Source: Panopea generosa
Taxonomy: Eukaryota; Mollusca; Bivalvia; Adapedonta; Hiatellidae
Direction: 5' to 3'
Assembly: GCA_029582155.1 (NCBI GenBank)
Contig: CM055908.1
Coordinates: 23,645,757-23,709,756 of the forward strand
Length of the DNA: 64,000 bases
In this document: positions 22,901 to 34,800 of the stretch, piece after piece
Layout: every line of letters starts with the position of its first letter
Position numbering within the stretch: the first letter of the stretch is position 1
Made by a program: the position numbers and the translations under genes
The notes under the pieces: model-generated
The model's database searches: none
What the model was told of the DNA's origin: nothing
The model's input: only the letters and a program-made list of their open reading frames with translations

Positions 22901-25900
22901 AGGCAATTGGTAAAATGAAATATACATATACTATGTATGATGTGACACATTAACTTGCCAAATTATCATAAAAAATTCATCTACAAAACATGAACTAAAG
23001 TGGGATATGCACACTTTCTATAGTGTCCACATTTTTAAATGCTTTATACTTTCTGTGTTTGTAGGAATAAATTGATAAAATTTTGTCTGCTAACATCGTG
23101 TACACTACAATGCTGTAGTAAAAATGTGTCCTTAAAGATTTATTTGATAGCATGTGCATTATGTTTTTCTTACGTTATATTATTATAGCCACTACATGTG
23201 TGTTGAAATGATAAAGTACATATACCTACAGTACAGTAATATGATGTATAAGATTTCCTTTATTTTGATTATGATGTTGGCTGAAAGAAGACATGCTGTT
23301 GGAATGGTTCTGAGCGGCGAATTCAAGATAGATTAACAGTAATCTTTAACAATGTTAAAATTTTCAGTCCGTAAAGAGCAGTATATGGCATCCCTCATCT
23401 TTCAAAGTTGCAAAAATATTGTAACTGATGTTGAAAATCAGTTTGGTCAATAGGATATAACACTGTAATTGTTGTCATTTGTTTCAATTTTTCATTACTA
23501 TATCTTGAGTTTAGACCAACACTTTACCTAAGTGAACATGTGAAAAGTGTACATAGCAGTTCTACATACTTTTGTTATACTGGTTTTATTTACATCCAAT
23601 AAGAGATCTCCTTACCTCCCCTTTACTGTGTTATGAGATATCTCCTTACCTCCTCTCTACTGTGTAATAAGATATCTCCTTACCTCCCCTATACTGTGTA
23701 ATAAGATATCTCCTTACCTCCCCTCTACTGTGTAATGAGATATCTCCTTACCTCCCCTCTACTGTGTAATAAGATATCTCCTTACCTCCCCTATACTGTG
23801 TAATAAGATATCTCCTTACCTCCCCTATACTGTGTAATAAGATATCTCCTTACCTCCCCTATACTGTGTAATAAGATATCTCCTTATCTCCCCTATACTG
23901 TGTAATAAGATATCTCCTTACCTCCACTCTACTGTGTAATAAGATATCTCCTTACCTCCCTTCTACTGTGTAATAAGATATCTCCTTACCTCCCCTATAC
24001 TGTGTAATAAGATATCTCCTTACATCCCCTATACTGTGTAATAAGATATCTACTTACCTCCCCTATACTGTGTAATGTGAGGTCTCCAATGTTTAGAGGA
24101 AATATTGGTCTGCCAATACTGTCCAATGGTATTGGAGGAACCACATGCTTCCCTCCTGCAATTTTTTTCTTAGGTTTGGCTTTCATTCCAAGAGCTAAAA
24201 TAAAGATGGAGACAGATATTAAGCAGTCTATAAAATAGCCAATGTTTTTGGAAAGAAAGTCCTGGTATATAGCTTACTATAATTCTGCATCATTAAATCA
24301 CGCTTGAAGTCCTTCTGGGTGAAACTGGTACATGTGGTTAAAGTGTCTTGCTCAAGGATACCATACAAGACAGTGGCAGGGATCAAACTGACCTTGTGAT
24401 CTTAGGTTGAATTCTTCACCACTAAATCATGTGGTCCATGTAATACATACATGTAGTGTATGAGGGTGCTAAGAAAACCACAAGAGCCAATTACAAAATA
24501 TACAATGTTGTGCATATCCACATGTAGTTATTTTTGTACAATTCTGAATTCTTTTTACAGATTGTGGCTGCAGGGTGGTTACGGGTGTTAACCACTTTCA
24601 CGCATTGTGGAACTTAGGAGGATGACCACAAAAGCCTGATTAGAACTGCTTCCTTCTGTAACTTAATGGCATGGCCATCTTTCTCAGTCTTTGGACTGAT
24701 CTGAGCTTAGACTTACAACCTTGAGAAAAAAGTGATCATGAGACAGCACATTTTATTGCTTGGCCTAGATTTATATGCAAGCAACTATTTAAAATTCTAG
24801 CACAAGCATATAGGTGATATGTCATTTCAATCAAAGCAAACAATATCTACATTAACTGAGCAATCTGCAGGTAAATTTGGGGGAATCCTGGGTATTACAT
24901 TACATATTTTTCTAGCCCTTCTCCTTTTCGAGTAAGTTAATCAATATTAGGCCACCCTTTAAAATTTGTTTGTTTGACACTTCTGATGGCCGACCCATAC
25001 CATTTATGGGTTGGTGGGTAGGTAAATGTATTTTTTTTGTAATCGATCAGAGAATATTTTTAAGGTCACAAGTTTATTTTGACTGAACACCAAAATGAAA
25101 GAATTTTGATTTAGGACTTATTCATATATATGTGATATGTGAGTAAGCAGACTTACATTCCAACATGTCTTGTGTCTGCTTCTTCCTGTCACCTGCTGGG
25201 GAGGGTATAATCTTCTTCTTGGCCTTCACTTTGATCCCTGTCATCATCTCATCTGTAGAACTCTTCAGAAATGGAGTTGAAATATGCTTCACAGGCTGGT
25301 TATCTGTCAACGACTGGTAGTGCAGCAGTTTACGCAGAAGAAACCTGGAACCATTTAGATGGTTTATCTTTTTACTCAAAGCATATTTTGTAAGTTGAAA
25401 TAAGTTTTGATCGTGCAAACACAGCTATTGCACCCTTTTGCTGCCCACTTTGACACAGTGAACCAATTTGAGTAACCAATCAATTCTGTGAAATGTCACT
25501 GAATTCCAGCCAATGGTTGCCAAGAAATAGCAACCACAAATAATATATATGAAAAATTCAATGGGACATAACTCATTGAAAAATTACATTTTGCGCAACA
25601 TGCCGCTAATATGCACAACTAAGCTTGGTACCAGTCACCTTTGTGAAGTTTGATTGAATTCCAGCCAATAGTTGCTGAAAAACAGTGATCACAAAAATTG
25701 TCCACAGTCGGTCGGACGGTCGGACGGACGGACGGACGTACAGACTGTATCTGGGGGTATAATAACAAAAATAAATGAACTTGTATTTTTCATTTATGAT
25801 GTTGCCTTGATATAGACTTTTCAAGTTATTACAGTATCCAGATATTTGCAATATTTGTCACATTTCCATATTTCATTGCCGAAGCAGCCACAATATTGAT

Positions 25901-28900
25901 CCAACCTAAACATAGAATAACATGCATAATCTCTTTATTGCTCTCTATCACTGTGTCAAGTCCATGAATTAAACTTACACACTTTTTGACCATCTACATG
26001 TACATGTATATATTGGCACCATTTTTTCATATTTTTGTTACAAAAGCGGTGATTTCAAATAACTTAACATAATCTCCTCATTGCCGTCAGTCACCCTGTC
26101 AGGTTTCATAACACTAACTTAAATACTTTTTAATTTATCACAAGATCCAGATATTGACACTATTTTTCATATCTTTATTTTCCATAGCAAACAAAATTTT
26201 TGTCCGACTAAAAAATAAAAATGCATAATGGCCTCATCATCCTCTGTCAGATTGTCAATTTTCAAGACTCCATCATAAGTACTTTTTAAGTTATGGCAGC
26301 ATCTAGATTTTGCGGATGTACATCGTTTGGAAGGAAGGATGGATGGAGAGTTATTCTAAAATCCCCTCAGGTGGAACTAATAAATGGATTTATATGAAAG
26401 ATGTTTATTCAATACTAACATATGTATGTAAGTTACAAATTATTAGAAATATTCAACACTCTCTGAGTTTCTAGAAATGAATATTTATGGGGATATTCAG
26501 TATGATAAAATCCACTGAGAAATGGGACTACTTTGAATATAAGGCCGATTGAAGGTCTACCTTCGTTCTTCCCGAGCTCGTGCTACTTTTTCTTCCTGTC
26601 TTACGACCTCATCACACACTGTGGCATTCATCTGTGAATGGAAACTACATGACAATATATGGTACAAACAAGACAAACATGACATGTCGGTAGTTTCCCA
26701 GTAAGTCTCACATGTAGCATTATGTACACAAATATTTTACCATTTATCAAAACAAAAATATCTGATATCTGATTTATTTTAACGAAACAACACTTTTCGA
26801 ATAAGACTCTAAAGACTCTATATATATATATAAATCAGTGCTAGAAATCACAATAGGTTTACAAAAAATTTATATTGCTAGGCAAAAAAGCAGAATTAGG
26901 GTTTAGCCATGGTTTTACACATGATATAGTAAAGCAAGACTTCATTAAAGAGGGACACGTGATTAAAACTAACAAAACCTGAAATTATATGTGACATTTA
27001 CCCACAACAGTGTAATGTTTTAATTCAAATGATTATGTTCAATTTACATATAAAATGTTTGTTTACAAATTATATGTAGTACTTACATATGACACACATA
27101 TTACTTACAAATGACATGTGATATTTACATATGACAAACACACGTTACTTACCAATGGTATGTGATATTTCCATATGACAAACACATATTACTTACAAAT
27201 GACATGTGATATTTACATATGACAAACACATATTATTTACCAATGACATGTGATACTAACATATGACATACACATATTACTTACAAATGACATGCGCTAT
27301 TTACATATGATATGTATGCACTTACAAATGACATGCAATATTTACATATGATAAACACATATAACTTACAAATGACATGCAATATTTACATATGATAAAC
27401 ACATATTACTTACAAATGGCATGCAATATTTACATATGACATACACATATTACTTACAAATTACATGCAATATTTACATATGATATGTATGCACTTACAA
27501 ATGACATGCAATATTTACATATGATAAACTCATATTACTAACAAATTACATGCAATATTTACATATGATATGTATGCACTTACAAATGACATGCAATATT
27601 TACATATGATAAACTCATATTACTAACAAATGACATACAATATTTACATATGATAACACATATTACTTACAAATGACATGTGATATTTACATATGATAAA
27701 CACATATTACTTACAAATGACATGTGATATTTACATATGATATGTATGCACTTACAAATACCATCTGTTTAACATATTTTCGTAGGTATTTCCATTTATG
27801 GTAGTAAGGATCATTTGAGGCATTCTGTGTTCCCCGCTGTTTATTGGTTTGTTGACGCTTTTTGTATCCCATAATACACCCCTCTCTACTATAAACAGAT
27901 ATTATCATTATTCATTAATAATAATGATAAAAAATAAATTTGCTAGGAAAGTCAGCTTAAGATATTTCATTTTATAAATTTATACTAAATGACACATTTC
28001 TTAGTATCAAGACGGTTTCAGTTAAATATAAAGTGTATGCTCAACAAAGATACATTCAACCTGTACCAGACATTAATTCATCGTAATGTATAAATGCAAT
28101 TTACAAGTAAACAGTTAAGTATTTTTTTATAAAAAACAATTAAAGTGAATAAATTGTACATTTTATGTTAAAGTTTAAACAAGATTCTAGATCTGAACAA
28201 ACTCGAAACCCCTTCTCATACAGACCATTTACATCAAATATGAACAAATTTGACTGGTTTGTTAAGAAGATTTTGGAAATGCAAAATTTTATTCCTTTTT
28301 GGTTCTCTGCTAATCCACTTTCAAGGACCCAATCAGAGTCTCAAATATTATGACTTAACCATGCTCCGAACATAAGACGAAGTAATAAAATATTCCAAGC
28401 CAAATTTAGTGAAAATCTGTTCAGCAGTTCCAGAGAAGAAATAAGAGTGTGTATATTTCACACTCATTAACAATCAGTGTGAACCATTTCAGTGAAATGT
28501 TTTAGTTTATCTTCTAGAGTGTGTTCATGTTCTTTAAAACTAAGAAGACAACATTGTAATATTCTAGGATATAATATATAAATTTACTAATGTACATGTG
28601 TACAACTGTACCTTGTTGTAGGTGTATTAAGAAGGCTGGTTCCACTTGCTGTCATTGTACTGGTACCCACACTGCTACTGGATGCAACCTTTGGTTTAAG
28701 AACATGAATAAATTACTTATATTACTACCTTTCATTCAAGTGATAAATTTCATATTTAATGCTGCCTTGTGCATGTTATAGATTGCTTTATCATAAGGTT
28801 CTAGTTCAAAAGCTAAGAGCATTATTATAATAAGCTGGCATAGTTTATACTCTATTTTAGGTAGATTGCGAAGAAAGCTTAAAGCCTATGTGAACTGCTC

Positions 28901-29960
28901 TCCAGCCTGCTTCTTGGTAGAACCATCACTGAGTATTGTTTTTTGATAGACATTGGCTCTAGTTGGGGATAGAAACTGTAACCTCAGGTGCAAGCTGCAA
29001 ACACTGGACAATAACATGTCAATTTTTAATACATGTACTTTTGATACAGAATTAGCTGGGCCCAATTACATGTAGCTCAGTTGGTTACGCATCTGACTAT
29101 CAGTCCAGGGGTCAGGAGTTTGAATCCCCGCCTGGCCACAATCGCCGTGAAGGTTGATATATGACATAGTGTCTCATTATCATTTTTCTCTCACCACTAA
29201 TTCAAGAGGGAAAGTTATCAGTTACTTGCGGAGATGGGGTGTGCTCGAGTACTAGTTAACCTTTCAGGATCTCAGGAAGCAGTGGTTAGGTTAACTGATC
29301 ATCTGTTAGTCCTCGATGGCAAAAAAAATGATACTCAATATCTAATCAATCAATCATTGATACAGAATCTGATACCAGAGCATTAATCTTCATAAAAATT
29401 GTTATTCATAGAAGTATAATTGTGTGTAACGCATTCAATATTTTAAGATGTTTTGACTTGTCCAGGGCACACTATTTAATAAAACAAAAGATTTCATTAT
29501 CTTTTATGTGTAATTTGTTATTTTTTATTCAATGAATAAAAATAAATTCTAATTATTCTTCTTTTAAAGGTTAAGCAAATGCTACAAAGATCAATGACAG
29601 TGTTGCAATGTAAAGTTTTATGCTTGAATCTCAACTACATTTCTAAATATTACCTTTTTTTGCAGAAAGAAAACAAATTCACATATACAAAAAAAAGTCA
29701 TGTACCTGACTTTGACTTTGTGAGCCAATTGTCTGCTGAACTCTAGGTGCTCCATTTGACTGAATAATTTTTACAGTTTGTCTTATCTGTGATTGGTTAG
29801 CAACAGTGGGATTACTGGCTGGGTTTGAACTGCTAATGTTTGATGGAGAAGTATTCAACTCGGCCAGAGAAATGTTATTTCCTTTCTTCAGTAGACTCTG
29901 ATAGACTCGCTGCATGTAATCTGGGCTATAGTTGTCTCCACCAGGGGGCTCTGGCTCCAT
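19926..29960 (-). CDS. TBRG1: TBRG1/NIAM-like nuclear protein with FYRN and FYRC domains, ten coding exons
   Basis: In mammals TBRG1 (NIAM) is a nuclear growth inhibitor that acts with ARF, MDM2 and p53; that function is inferred by similarity. Exons in transcript order: 29960-29706, 28688-28612, 27888-27756, 26631-26561, 25344-25157, 24194-24058, 22621-22475, 21584-21490, 20822-20602, 20005-19926. All use GT-AG borders and phases join to 467 residues (human 411). Landmarks: Ser/Gln/Asn-rich N-terminus; KWKYLRKYVKQMVF, CDEVVRQEEKVARAREERR and FLLRKLLHYQ (coiled coil); GRPIFPLNIGDLTLHSIGE joined to IVPDRPGFH...FPVGYCSTRVYAS (FYRN); FEIVPED, EYFGLSHPVVQNLIQSCPGA and YKWMKFEV (FYRC). The start at 29960 lies seven bases into an exon with a good acceptor, so an upstream non-coding exon is expected. 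Exon 2 (28688-28612) has a weak acceptor; the last exon is chosen by phase and ORF, not by similarity. Two introns hold arrays built on the preceding donor. Confidence 0.9.
21060..21400. repeat. Dispersed repeat in TBRG1 intron
   Basis: Two tandem related halves, each with a phrase of the type CATAATTCAGGAGTAACTA / CACAACTCTGCAGTAACTA, then GACCAAGTTTGG. Related text occurs at 25560-25740 next to a GGAC microsatellite. From memory this style is common in mollusc genomes. Confidence 0.45.
22170..22370. repeat. Dispersed repeat, second copy at 44905-45170
   Basis: Shared ordered phrases: CTGCAGAGTT.AGCAAA, CACTTCTTA/GCTTCTTA..ACAT.CATGAGC, GTGGTCCTATTCT and GAGAT.G.CAGTGAT. The two copies are in different genes. 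Confidence 0.5.
23608..24076 (-). repeat. TBRG1: 34-bp array made from the exon/intron border of a TBRG1 FYRN exon, 14 copies
   Basis: The phrase TGTGTAAT (plus strand) occurs at 23661 and then every 34 bases up to 24069, with a TGTGTTAT variant at 23627, giving 14 units. On the minus strand each unit is an 18-20 base piece matching the exon end (CACAGTATAGGGGAG) followed by GTAAGGAGATATCTTATTA. The unit at the highest coordinates is the genuine exon end (donor GTAAGT at 24057-24052). Nearly every other unit keeps a consensus-like GAG|GTAAGG donor; one has GAT|GTAAGG (near 24022) and one has lost the dinucleotide context (near 23886). Confidence 0.95.
24950..25060. mobile_element. Possible Harbinger-like terminal fragment
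   Basis: TTAGGCC...TTTGTTTGTTTGACAC and a GACCCATACC..TGGGTTGGTGGGTAGG block resemble the left end of the element at 56101-57902. Degenerate and incomplete. Confidence 0.35.
25700..25745. repeat. GGAC microsatellite
   Basis: CGGTCGGACGGTCGGACGG and onward is a short GGAC-type repeat next to a dispersed repeat in a TBRG1 intron. Confidence 0.7.
27090..27757 (-). repeat. TBRG1: 41-46 bp array containing copies of a TBRG1 exon donor
   Basis: The minus-strand unit reads ATTTGTAAGT followed by either GCATACATATC or AATATGTGTTTATC, then ATATGTAAATATYRCATGTC. The first unit is the genuine end of the exon 27888-27756 (GGTATTT|GTAAGTGCATACA). Exact TTTGTAAGT recurs at least ten further times (plus-strand ACTTACAAA near 27191, 27280, 27321, 27364, 27408, 27453, 27494, 27579, 27665, 27709). 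The GCATACATATC version, identical to the real donor context, occurs at four sites including the real one. Confidence 0.9.
29057..29356 (+). mobile_element. tRNA-derived SINE (family A) in TBRG1 intron 1
   Basis: GTAGCTCAGTTGGTTACGC (A box) and GGTCAGGAGTTTGAATCCCC (B box), then the family body and a CAATCAATCA tail. Antisense to TBRG1. Confidence 0.85.
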
Positions 29961-29967
29961 CTCTAAC

Positions 29968-31866
29968 CTGTAACAAGCCATCAAAATGTTATATGTCTCG
30001 ACTTTTCTGAAGCAACGAAGGATGTATATAATATTGCAACAAGCGGCTCAAGAGGGCCTAAGGACACTCTACTTAGTTACTTATTTTTTTGAAATTTCAT
30101 TATATAAATCCTTTTTCAAGTGTTGACCTTACTGGAAAATACTGACCAAGTCAATTAAATACTTGTTATAACTAAACTTATTCATAAAGCTGTGTTTTTT
30201 TATTTATAACGAGAAATGAGTAAATTTAGTTGTTGAAAGTACTGTTAACTTAATGCCGTGTTCACATGAATTTTCAAATCATTTAATTTAACTTATTGCT
30301 CTTCATAAAACACCAAACTTTATAAAAGCGTCAAGGAGTGATATTCACTACAGAATGTGACAGCAACATCAACAGACATAGTTTCATTCAATGAAAGGCT
30401 ATAAAACAGAAAGAAAACAAAGCCGAAGTAAATATTGATAAGTGTGACTTTTCTGGTACCATACAGATACAAAACTATTCATCTTTTCCTGCCCACAAAA
30501 AAAACGCGAATCACTAAAAATGCATATATCCCTGTGTTACCGGTTTTCACACACATAAATACAGTCCAAACTATTCTGCAGCACTTTTATTCATTTAAAT
30601 AAATCCAAATTGAAACAAGCTGGACAACATTCAGTTTAAAATCTGTTGTTCCCTCATATGTTTTACCATTTTAACTGGATATCCTCGGCAAGTAATTTGC
30701 TGTCTATGTCACCAGGTTTCACATACTTACAAACATCCAATTAAATGAAGTTCACCGTGTTGAATATGTCCAATGGTAAATGTCTGATTGAAAACACATG
30801 TTAATGGTGTAGATAACGAAATTTTAAAATGAAAACTTAGAATAAATGCATTGATTTACAGTTCAAGGGTGCCAATTATATGATTATGCACTATATTGGA
30901 AAAAGATATAAAACATTCTTGTCAAATAATCATTCTTCACAATACCCAATTTAGAACAAAGAAACATTTTTAACTTTTACAGTGGTAAAATATAAATTGA
31001 ACTTCTTTAATTTTGATAATTTCAGTCATCATACATCTGAAAACCCTAAAATGTAGGATGAAAACTAGAACATAGTTGAAAATGTTTGTTGTAAAATGTG
31101 GATGAATAAAGTTAGATAAATAAAGCTTACATATAAATCTGCTTTAAATTGATTAAGCATACAATTTTTTTTAATAAACTTAAGCAACATTTTTCTGTTC
31201 TGAGGATATATATTGTTATTGAATAAACACAAAGCAAATGTGCATTCATGTGTAGAGTAAGTACAATTTATCTACTTGCAATCTTTTTACAATAATTTTG
31301 GGGTCACCTTGGTTTACTGTAAATTATGAAGAAAGTTAAGATGTTGTAATTGTTATTTTTTTTGTTCGGTAATTATTGTTATATTTATTTAAATATTTTC
31401 TCTACAAGCATTTAGTGTCAGAATCCATTTTGCACCAATATATTTACCGGTGATTTATATGTGATGGAAAAAAAAACAACAACACCATAAGTGCATTTTA
31501 TCTCCTGTAACTAATTATATCCTTATGAGCCTCATGGAATTTTTTATTTGTATATAATGACATCATCTATTATCATTTATTAAAAGTTATTTTATACATT
31601 TAGATATTCTCTAATTGTTTCTTTATGTTCGGGGGTGTTTCGATGAACCTTGAAGAAAATAACCATGAAACCGTTTGTTTGTTTTAGAATATTGTAATTT
31701 ACAATTTATCTAGGGAGGTATAGCCTATGATGACCTATTTCATATCATTTGACATTTATTGACTTACTATAAATAAGTAGCAGCAGAAGTAAAACTTGTA
31801 TCGATAGTTTACTGGCCAATTTAATAAAATAATATAAATTGTTTTTTCCGAACATAAAATTATTTC
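29968..31866. promoter_or_regulatory. Head-to-head intergenic region of TBRG1 and CCDC15
   Basis: The first recognised TBRG1 exon starts at 29967 on the minus strand and CCDC15 coding starts at 31867 or 31960 on the plus strand. A non-coding TBRG1 first exon should lie here because 29967 is an acceptor. No CpG island, TATA box or named motif is evident; the sequence is AT-rich. Shared, bidirectional promoter use is inferred from geometry only. Confidence 0.45.
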
Positions 31867-34800
31867 ATGGAGGCTGACATCTTGAATCTCGAGAACTTAC
31901 ACAGTGAACTCCCTTCCAACTCTCCAAAATTAAAAACACAAAAAGTGGAATGTTTAATAATGGCGGCCAAAATGAGGAAACCAGGAATAACTTTGAGAAA
32001 AATATCAAAACCTGTAATAAGTTCAGATATTATGGGGAATAGAAATGTTGAAGTTCGGGCTGTGGGTGCTTGGGTTCAAGCAGAGCCACCACCATTGCAG
32101 GCGGAAGCTGTAGTAAGTTCACTATTGACTAGCGAGACGTGTCACAACTTGAAACTTTGTGAATGGGTGGGTGGGGAAATGATAACATTAATATCAACAA
32201 CATTACAATTTAAACCAAAAATATATTATTTTTATTATTTTACAATTTTCAAGCTATCACTTTGATAGTGATTTCAAATTTGTTCAATATTTAGCTCTTT
32301 CTAAATTTATACAAATTGATTTTTAAATTTTATTATCCACACAATCAAGATACAACAATCTCCTTCGCAGAAGTATCGTTCATCACTCTCACCTAGGTAC
32401 AGTTTGACTAAGGTATGAGTAATCTCTTAGAGATTGTGTATCATATTCCCTGTACTTTCCACATTTTCTCAAATGCATTAAGTAATCTTATTTTTGTGAT
32501 TTAAAGCTTGCTGCAGAAGAAGAGGAGCAGAGAATACTTCAGCTCCAGTTGGATAAACAAGCACGTTTACGACAGTTCCAGCAGGACGTGAAGAAGCGAG
32601 TAAATCATCTGGACAAACTCAAGAAACAAGCACAACTGGAAACCAATTATCAAGCAGTGAGTTATATATTCAGTAGTTATTTTAGACTGCGAGCAGATGA
32701 TCATGTATAAAAAATAGACTAGTATATACAGTGCTATTAAATGTAAATATATAATGTGTCTTTTTGGCTGGATCTTAACAAATATAGATACAATTGAACA
32801 ATTATAAAAATAGATCTAACCCTTTGCTTGTCATACACAGGCAGAACGAGAGAGGAACATAGTTTGTCAGAGTGCATTTTCATCTCAGGACTATGCCAAG
32901 AAAGACAACTGCTTGATCCGACCTGTTACAGAGTTATCCATATTAGAAACGTCTGCATCTTCAAAGAACGGTAAAACTTGCATCTTTATTGCTTCAGTAC
33001 TATTTCAATATGTATTTTTTTAAAAAAGATTAGATGAATGTTAAAGGGAGTGTATTGGCAAATAACAATAAAAAATTAAAAGCTTCCAAGTGGCGATTTT
33101 TTTCTATTTGTAATGCAGATAGTGCTTAATTAACCTATAACACTTATTAAATTAACAATCATTATAGTATTCCCAATAGTTTATGATGGGAAGTAAAAAA
33201 ATATTGCACAATATTTACATTGGTCTCTGTAAACATTCCGAACATCGTCATGCATCGGAAAATATTCATGCATTCACCTGCCAGTTGAAATAAATGTTTA
33301 AAACATAAGTTATTATTTATTTATAGGAAATTGTCGCGAATTATATTTTAAGAATGGACATGTAATATTATTTATTAGGCATAGGTACTCGATGAAAATC
33401 AGACTGTTAGTCAATAACTGAATGGAAATGAAGAATGAACAAAGGTTTTGTCGTGGAATTCTTGGATTTTTCTGAAATGTTGTAGCAAGGTTGAAATATC
33501 TAAAAGTATTTTTAGAAGTTCCATGTAGTGTGCACACTGAAGATCATTTTAAACTTTATGTTAGTGATCTGAATTTGTTTCCATTTCAATTATTTACATT
33601 GACTTTGTATTCAAGATACACTGGGTACCTTAACCTACTAAAGCAATTACATGTGCTAGTAAATAAAATCTTTAAAAAAGTTTGACCATTGCCTGTAAGT
33701 GTTTGCATTAGTCATAAAATACATTTATATGTACTTGTACACAACTGTTGACAGCATTGTGGTTTATGTTGGTTGATCAGGATATTGAAGGCAGTTTATT
33801 AAATATAGAAAAAGGTAAAAAATTTGAATGATGTGGCTTCTGCAAACCAACACACTTGCTACAGCGACAATGTAATTATATTCTTTGAATACACTGCACA
33901 AATAAGTGAGTTATATGTTTATCTTTATACACTGGTACTAGTATAAATGTTTATTTACATAAAATGCCAATATACTCTCTTGGATTGTTATTCAGATTTT
34001 TTTATTGGATTACATTTTTGTACCATAAATGCTGTAGGTGGATAGAAGAGTTTAAAATATGGCATTTGAGTGGAAAAGATTGTGTACAGATATACTGATT
34101 CTCTGACATATTTTATCATGTACGAAATAATTGTTATCTCCGAATTCCATATTGACAATAGAATAATGAAATAATGTTTTTTTCCCTTTTTATGCTCTTT
34201 ATTACAATTGAATTTCTTCATGAATATTGCAGAATAATTTATTTATATTTCTATGAAAAAAGTGATCAATTTTATCCCAAGTTTGGTTACAAAGTATACT
34301 ATTAATATTTTTCACCCCAAAGGCGTTTTATTAGGAAAAATCACCAGACACAAAACAACTTACAAAAAAGTGTGCAATTTGAAGCAGGAAATCAATTTAC
34401 ATGTAAGTATAGCATGGTCAAATAGGCCAAGTTAGGACATTCCTTTTCAATATATTATTTTGGCATGTTAAAATAGATATATATTACACTTATTGAAATG
34501 TGGGGTCAGTGACTATAAGTACTATGCAGTAATGTTATTCACAAGTTTAGGAATAAGAGTTGATTCTTTTATAAATTTTTCAGGTTTTATTCATGGCATG
34601 GATGAAGAGTTGAGAGAAAGTGCAGCATTTACAGATCAAACCAACCAGGTAAAGATGGCATATGGTGCTTGAAATACCTGAACTGCTTTGTAATTCTTGT
34701 AAAATGATACCAAAATCTATAATTTAATTGGTGATTTATTGCATATTGTAAATGATGCAAATGAGCATATGACCACATAGCTAGCTAGATGTAGTCCATT

